A stretch of 64,000 nucleotides of DNA from JAJXWB01 sp965246795. Its GTDB lineage: Bacteria > Pseudomonadota > Alphaproteobacteria > Rhizobiales > Beijerinckiaceae. Location of the stretch: the NCBI GenBank assembly GCA_965246795.1, contig CBDFFN010000012.1, positions 416,176-480,175 of the forward strand, in the 5' to 3' direction. The notes beneath the pieces are model-generated. The model made no database searches. It was not told the origin of the DNA and saw only the letters and a list, made by a program, of their open reading frames with translations. A program made the position numbers and the translations under genes. This document shows positions 60,574 through 64,000 of the stretch, in pieces. The stretch's first letter is position 1. Each line of letters begins with the position of its first letter.

Positions 60574-60843
60574 ATGACGACAGAACGTGAAACAGTGCAG
60601 GCCATCCGACGCATCCTTGATGCGCACGGCCGATTGAGTGTCGAGGCGCGGTTGATCCGTGCCGGCGACGATCTTTTCGCCAAAGGACTGACAGGACTTG
60701 CAGCCGTCGACGTGCTGCTCGCGCTAGAGCCGATCTTCGGCGTCACCGTCCCTTCGGCAATGATGTCGCGCGCCAACGTCGGCTCCATCGACGCCATCGT
60801 CGGTTGCTTGCGGACGCTTCTGCCGCAGTCTCTGGCGGCCTGA
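60574..60843 (+). CDS. Acyl-carrier-protein-like protein without the carrier serine
   Basis: An 89-residue helical protein: ETVQAIRRILDAHGRLSVEA, DDLFAKGLTGLAAVDVLLAL, EPIFGVTVPSAMM. The pattern is that of an acyl carrier protein (DLFxxGLDSLxxVxLLxxLE), but the DSL motif reads TGL, so no phosphopantetheine serine is present. It therefore probably does not carry acyl groups by that residue. ATG 60574 is preferred to a TTG at 60559. Confidence 0.7.
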   Translation: MTTERETVQAIRRILDAHGRLSVEARLIRAGDDLFAKGLTGLAAVDVLLALEPIFGVTVPSAMMSRANVGSIDAIVGCLRTLLPQSLAA

Positions 60844-60924
60844 TCCGGAACAGATTTTAGCCCGATTGTACGCCCAAATAGCCCGCTGCCGCGCTTTCTG
60901 GCGGCGGGTTTGAGGGAACGTGCA

Positions 60925-61395
60925 ATGCGGGCTGCGGCCACTTTCGCCGGCGTCGCCATCATGGCGACCGCGCTTTCGGGATGTATGTCGGCGGGTCCTC
61001 GCGAGGGCGCCGGCACAGTCATCGGCGGTGGTCTGGGCGCGGTGTCGGGCGGCCTCATCGGTGGCGCGATCGGCGGCTCCGGTGGCGCTGCGGTTGGCGC
61101 AGTTCTTGGCGGTGTCGCGGGCGGCCTGACGGGCAATGCCATCGGCCGTGATCTCGACGAACGCGACCGGGAACTCGCCTACAACGCGCAGATGGCCGCC
61201 TTTGAGAGCGGCCAGCGCCGCCCCTGGCGCGGCGCGCGCGGCGTCTATGGTTATGTCGAGCCCGGCCCGGAATACGTCGAGGCGCGCGGCACGTGCCGCA
61301 ACTTCTCGCAGCGGATCTACGTGCAGGGTCGTCCCAGGGTCACGGAAGGCGTCGCTTGCCTGCGTCCTGACGGGGTCTGGCAGATCGCTGGCTAA
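60925..61395 (+). CDS. Glycine-zipper outer-membrane lipoprotein (17-kDa antigen type)
   Basis: A 156-residue lipoprotein. Lipobox ALSGC (Cys near residue 20) is followed by a glycine zipper (VIGGGLGAVSGGLIGGAIGG, then AVLGGVAGGLTGNAIGRDLD) and a C-terminal domain with GTCRNFSQRIYVQGRP and VACLRPDGVWQI. This is the layout of Rickettsia 17-kDa antigen-like proteins. The lipid anchors it in the outer membrane. ATG 60925 is chosen over a TTG at 60910. Confidence 0.85.
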   Translation: MRAAATFAGVAIMATALSGCMSAGPREGAGTVIGGGLGAVSGGLIGGAIGGSGGAAVGAVLGGVAGGLTGNAIGRDLDERDRELAYNAQMAAFESGQRRPWRGARGVYGYVEPGPEYVEARGTCRNFSQRIYVQGRPRVTEGVACLRPDGVWQIAG

Positions 61396-61441
61396 CTTAC
61401 CTGCTATTCGCAGCGGTTCTAAAACGCGCTAGAGCCTCGGC

Positions 61442-62533
61442 ATGATCTGGCTCCTGCTCGGCGGCATGACGATCGCCGCCGGTGCGGCGCTGATCTGGCC
61501 CCTATGGCGCGCGAAAGCATCCGCTGGCGCGCCTGCCGACACGCATCTCGCCATCTATCACGCGCAGCTCGCGGAGATCGATCGCGACGCCGAGGCTGGC
61601 CGCATCGCAGCCGAAGATGCTGCCTTCGCCCGAACGGAAGCCGCGCGGCGGCTCATCGCCGAAAGCGATCGACCCCGGGAACAAGGCAGTTCGCAGACGC
61701 GACGGATCGCGGCGTCGATCGTTGTCGCATTGTGCTGTGTCGTGAGTGGCGTCCTTTACGCCCAGATTGGCAGCCCTGCCCTGCCCGATGCACCGCTGTC
61801 GGCCCGCGCGACGCCGAAACCCGCGGACATGTCTCTCGAGAGCGCCGTCGCGAGGATCGAGAACCATCTTGCGAAAGACCCCGACGATGTGCGCGGCTGG
61901 ACCGTCATTGCGCCCGTCTATATGCGCACCGGCCGGACCTCCGATGCCATCTCCGCCTATGCCAACGTGCTGCGGCTCGCGGGCGAGAATGCCGAACGCC
62001 GCGCGGATTACGGCGAGGCGCAGGTCTATGCCGCGCAAGGCATGGTAACCGCCGACGCGAAGCGCGCCTTCGAGGCAGCGCTCGCGCAGGACGCAAAACT
62101 TGCGAAGGCGCGGTTTTATCTCGGCCTCGCCGCGGAGCAGGACGGCGACCGCGAGAAGGCGAAGACGCTGTGGTCGGCACTGGCTGCCGAACAGCCCGCC
62201 GATGCTCCGCTTTCCTGGCTGTTGCAGCGGCGCCTTGCCGAACTCGACAGCAATGCGGCGCGTGCTGACATGGCACGCGATGTCGCCGCACTTCCGGGGG
62301 ACGAGCAGCAGGCGGCGATCCGCGGCATGGTCGGTCGCCTTGCCGGTCGCCTGCAGGAGAACGGCAATGACCTCGAAGGCTGGTTGCGGCTTGTGAACGC
62401 CTATCGCGTTCTTGACGAAATGCCGAAGGCGCGTGCGGCCCTCGCAGATGCGCGCCGAGCAATTCGCTGGCGATGCGAACGGCACGGTCGCGGCTCGACG
62501 AACTGGCGCGCGAACTCGGGAGTCGATAGCTGA
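61442..62533 (+). CDS. ccmI: Cytochrome c biogenesis protein CcmI (CycH), C-terminal end irregular
   Basis: A membrane protein that brings apocytochrome c to the haem lyase. The first helix (MIWLLLGGMTIAAGAALIWP) leads to HLAIYHAQLAEIDRDAEAGR, a second helix, and TPR-like repeats (RGWTVIAPVYMRTGRTSDAI, AEQPADAPLSWLLQRRLAEL). Near 62465 the expected ending LAGDANGTVAAR and LDELAREL appears in other frames, while the annotated frame reads IRWRCERHGRG. So the last 25 residues look shifted by single bases. ccmE follows at once. Confidence 0.82.
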   Translation: MIWLLLGGMTIAAGAALIWPLWRAKASAGAPADTHLAIYHAQLAEIDRDAEAGRIAAEDAAFARTEAARRLIAESDRPREQGSSQTRRIAASIVVALCCVVSGVLYAQIGSPALPDAPLSARATPKPADMSLESAVARIENHLAKDPDDVRGWTVIAPVYMRTGRTSDAISAYANVLRLAGENAERRADYGEAQVYAAQGMVTADAKRAFEAALAQDAKLAKARFYLGLAAEQDGDREKAKTLWSALAAEQPADAPLSWLLQRRLAELDSNAARADMARDVAALPGDEQQAAIRGMVGRLAGRLQENGNDLEGWLRLVNAYRVLDEMPKARAALADARRAIRWRCERHGRGSTNWRANSGVDS

Positions 62534-63036
62534 TGTCGATGCTTGCGCCGACGCCTGCGTCGCCGCCGTCGCCTGACGCTTGTCGTTGTCACGGCGCTTG
62601 CGACACGGTGGGTCTTCGCGCCGTTGCGCTGGCGTTATTTGCGCTGCGTGACACGATCACGCTGTTCCTGTCGCCAAGCGATCTCGAAGCGCGTGTCGCG
62701 AACGGCGATGTGACTGTCAGACAACGCCCATCCGCATTGGCGGCCTTGTGCAGGAAGGATCGATCGAACGCGTCGAGCCGCACGGCGTGCGCTTCGTTGT
62801 CACCGACACCGCCCATCACATACGCGTGTCCTATAATGGCGTGCTTCCCGATCTGTTTCGCGAAGGCCAGGGCGTCGTCGCGGAAGGTCGATTTATCGAC
62901 GGCGGCGCTGCGCGCCGACACGATTCTTGCCAAGCACGATGAGCGCTACATGCCGCGCGAAGTTGCCGACGCGCTTGAAGAAGCAAGGCCGTTGGCAGGA
63001 GAAGGCGTCGATACTCCGCGTCGGCGTACAAACTAA
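62533..63036 (+). pseudogene. ccmE: Haem chaperone CcmE (CycJ) gene with several frame jumps
   Basis: The 62533 frame stays open for 167 codons but shows only part of CcmE: ALALFALRDTITLFLSPSDL and, at the end, ADTILAKHDERYMPREVADA. The N-terminal basic stretch (RRRRRLTLVV) is in a second frame. The core IRIGGLVQEGSIERVEPHGV, SYNGVLPDLFREGQGVVAEG is in a third frame (about 62725-62905). The haem-binding His in LAKHDERYMP is present. At least four one-base changes are needed for a normal protein. Either the gene is decayed or the sequence here has errors. Confidence 0.7.
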
Positions 63037-63183
63037 ATCCGCAGCTGAACGCTTGTTCAGAAACTTATTCTGCGTGTTCCCTGGTGAACAATGTTTAATC
63101 CATCCGAAATTGTCGTGTAATCCAGACCGACACCATGTCTTCCTAGCGCGGCGGATGCATTCCGCCCGTTCGGAGAATGAATC

Positions 63184-64000
63184 CATGCTGCCTCTCGAAA
63201 AGAATTCGCATCCGCCTCGCCGTTCCACGCGCGCTGCACTGCTCGGCGCTGTCGCCGTGATCGCCAGTCGGTGGTGTCGGGGCGAACACGCTGTTCGTCC
63301 AGCACGATGCGCGCATGCACAGACATCGCTCAGCAAGCCCGACGCGCCACCTGCCGGTCCGACATCCTTCGCGCCGCTCGTCGATCGCGTGAAGCCTGCG
63401 GTCGTCGCGGTCAAAGTGAAGATGAATGCGTCGGCCGATAGCGATGACGAAGGCGCCGGCCCGCGCGGAACACCGCAATTCTCGCCCGGCGATCCGATGG
63501 AGCGCTTCTTTAAGCAGTTCGGCGGACGCGACCCGTCTCGCAATCAGCGCGCACAGAAAGGCAACGCGCTCGGCTCCGGCTTCATCATTTCCGCCGACGG
63601 GTATGTGGTGACGAACAACCACGTCATCGACAAGGCGAGCGATGTGCAGGTAACGCTCGACGATGGCCGCACGCTTTCCGCCACCGTGGTCGGCGCCGAC
63701 AAGAAAACCGACCTCGCGCTACTGAAGATCAAGGATGGCGGTCAGCTGCCCTTCGTTGAATTCGGTCCGGATACACCGCGCGTCGGCGACTGGGTCATAG
63801 CGGTCGGCAGCCCGTTCGGTCTTGGCGGCACCGTGACGGCTGGCATCGTGTCCGCGCGTGGTCGTGACATCGGATCAGGACCGTATGACGACTACCTGCA
63901 GATCGATGCGCCCGTAAACCGTGGCAATTCCGGCGGCCCGACCTTCGATGCGCGCGGCAACGTCGTCGGCGTCAACACCGCGATCTTCTCGCCGTCGGGC
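63184..64000 (+). CDS. degP: DegP/HtrA-type periplasmic serine protease, cut by window edge
   Basis: The frame is open from ATG 63184 to the edge (272 codons). Protease-domain motifs are GSGFIISADGYVVTNNHVID (catalytic His), DKKTDLALLKIKDGGQ (Asp) and QIDAPVNRGNSGGPTFDARG NVVGVNTAI (Ser). FAPLVDRVKPAVVAVKVKM begins the mature part. Around residues 28-45 the leader end reads oddly, while a neighbouring frame gives GGVGANTLFVQHDAR, so a compensated pair of indels may be present. PDZ domains lie outside. degP commonly follows the ccm genes in this order. Confidence 0.9.

Overview
The window looks like chromosomal DNA of a GC-rich alphaproteobacterium of the order Hyphomicrobiales (Rhizobiales), probably near the Bradyrhizobium/Xanthobacteraceae branch. 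The signs are a Mg-type HemB, IalB, DUF2865 and KGG proteins, a cycH-cycJ-degP type locus, and small GC-rich palindromic repeats. Genus is not determined.

Left chromosomal part (1-30.9 kb). This is mostly housekeeping and metabolism: a 3-hydroxyisobutyryl-CoA hydrolase (cut by the edge), hemB, a pair of paralogous small secreted proteins around a small Pro-rich secreted protein, an EamA transporter, an RDD protein, the N-degron transferase bpt, an RTX protein, pcaC-pcaD of the beta-ketoadipate pathway (PcaD carries a histone-H1-like Lys/Ala tail), a MoxR/CoxE-like pair, a TMEM175-like channel, an M20 amidohydrolase, an epoxide hydrolase, IalB, Uma2, acs, a cysS-GNAT-cimA operon, YeeE, CreA, DUF2865, gltX, a methyltransferase and a Crp/Fnr regulator. 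Two identical CRP-like sites flank the regulator gene.

Integrated element (30,974-51,518, about 20.5 kb). A 51-bp direct repeat of the 3' half of tRNA-Arg(CCG) bounds it. The intact tRNA lies at the right end and a tyrosine integrase at the left end. Both ends carry three CTACCTAG-like boxes that look like integrase arm sites. The left half is phage-derived: excisionase-like gene, small coupled genes, a replication-type gene with internal iterons, a tail assembly chaperone with a canonical -1 slippery site, tape measure and minor tail Z. Most of these genes are broken by single-base frameshifts. No capsid, portal or terminase gene was seen. The right half is accessory and mostly intact: DNA ligase, an NrtS-like protein, a ribbon-helix-helix regulator with a large palindrome over its own start, an S24-like protein, and next to attR a SieB-like membrane protein overlapping a Schlafen/AlbA_2 protein, followed by a GIY-YIG nuclease. 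That last group is the best candidate here for an undescribed defence system.

Right chromosomal part (51.6-64 kb). It holds ugd, a glycosyltransferase, NUDIX, a Tat-exported FAH-family protein, a 41-residue lipoprotein, a Gly/Tyr-rich secreted protein, a glutathione transferase, cobS, a DUF1289 protein, dusA, an acyl-carrier-like protein lacking the usual serine, a glycine-zipper lipoprotein, and ccmI-ccmE-degP. ccmI and ccmE show frame jumps, and ccmF and ccmH are missing from their usual place.

Caution: the single-base frameshifts in the element and in ccmI/ccmE could be real decay or residual sequencing indels. The sequence alone cannot decide this.
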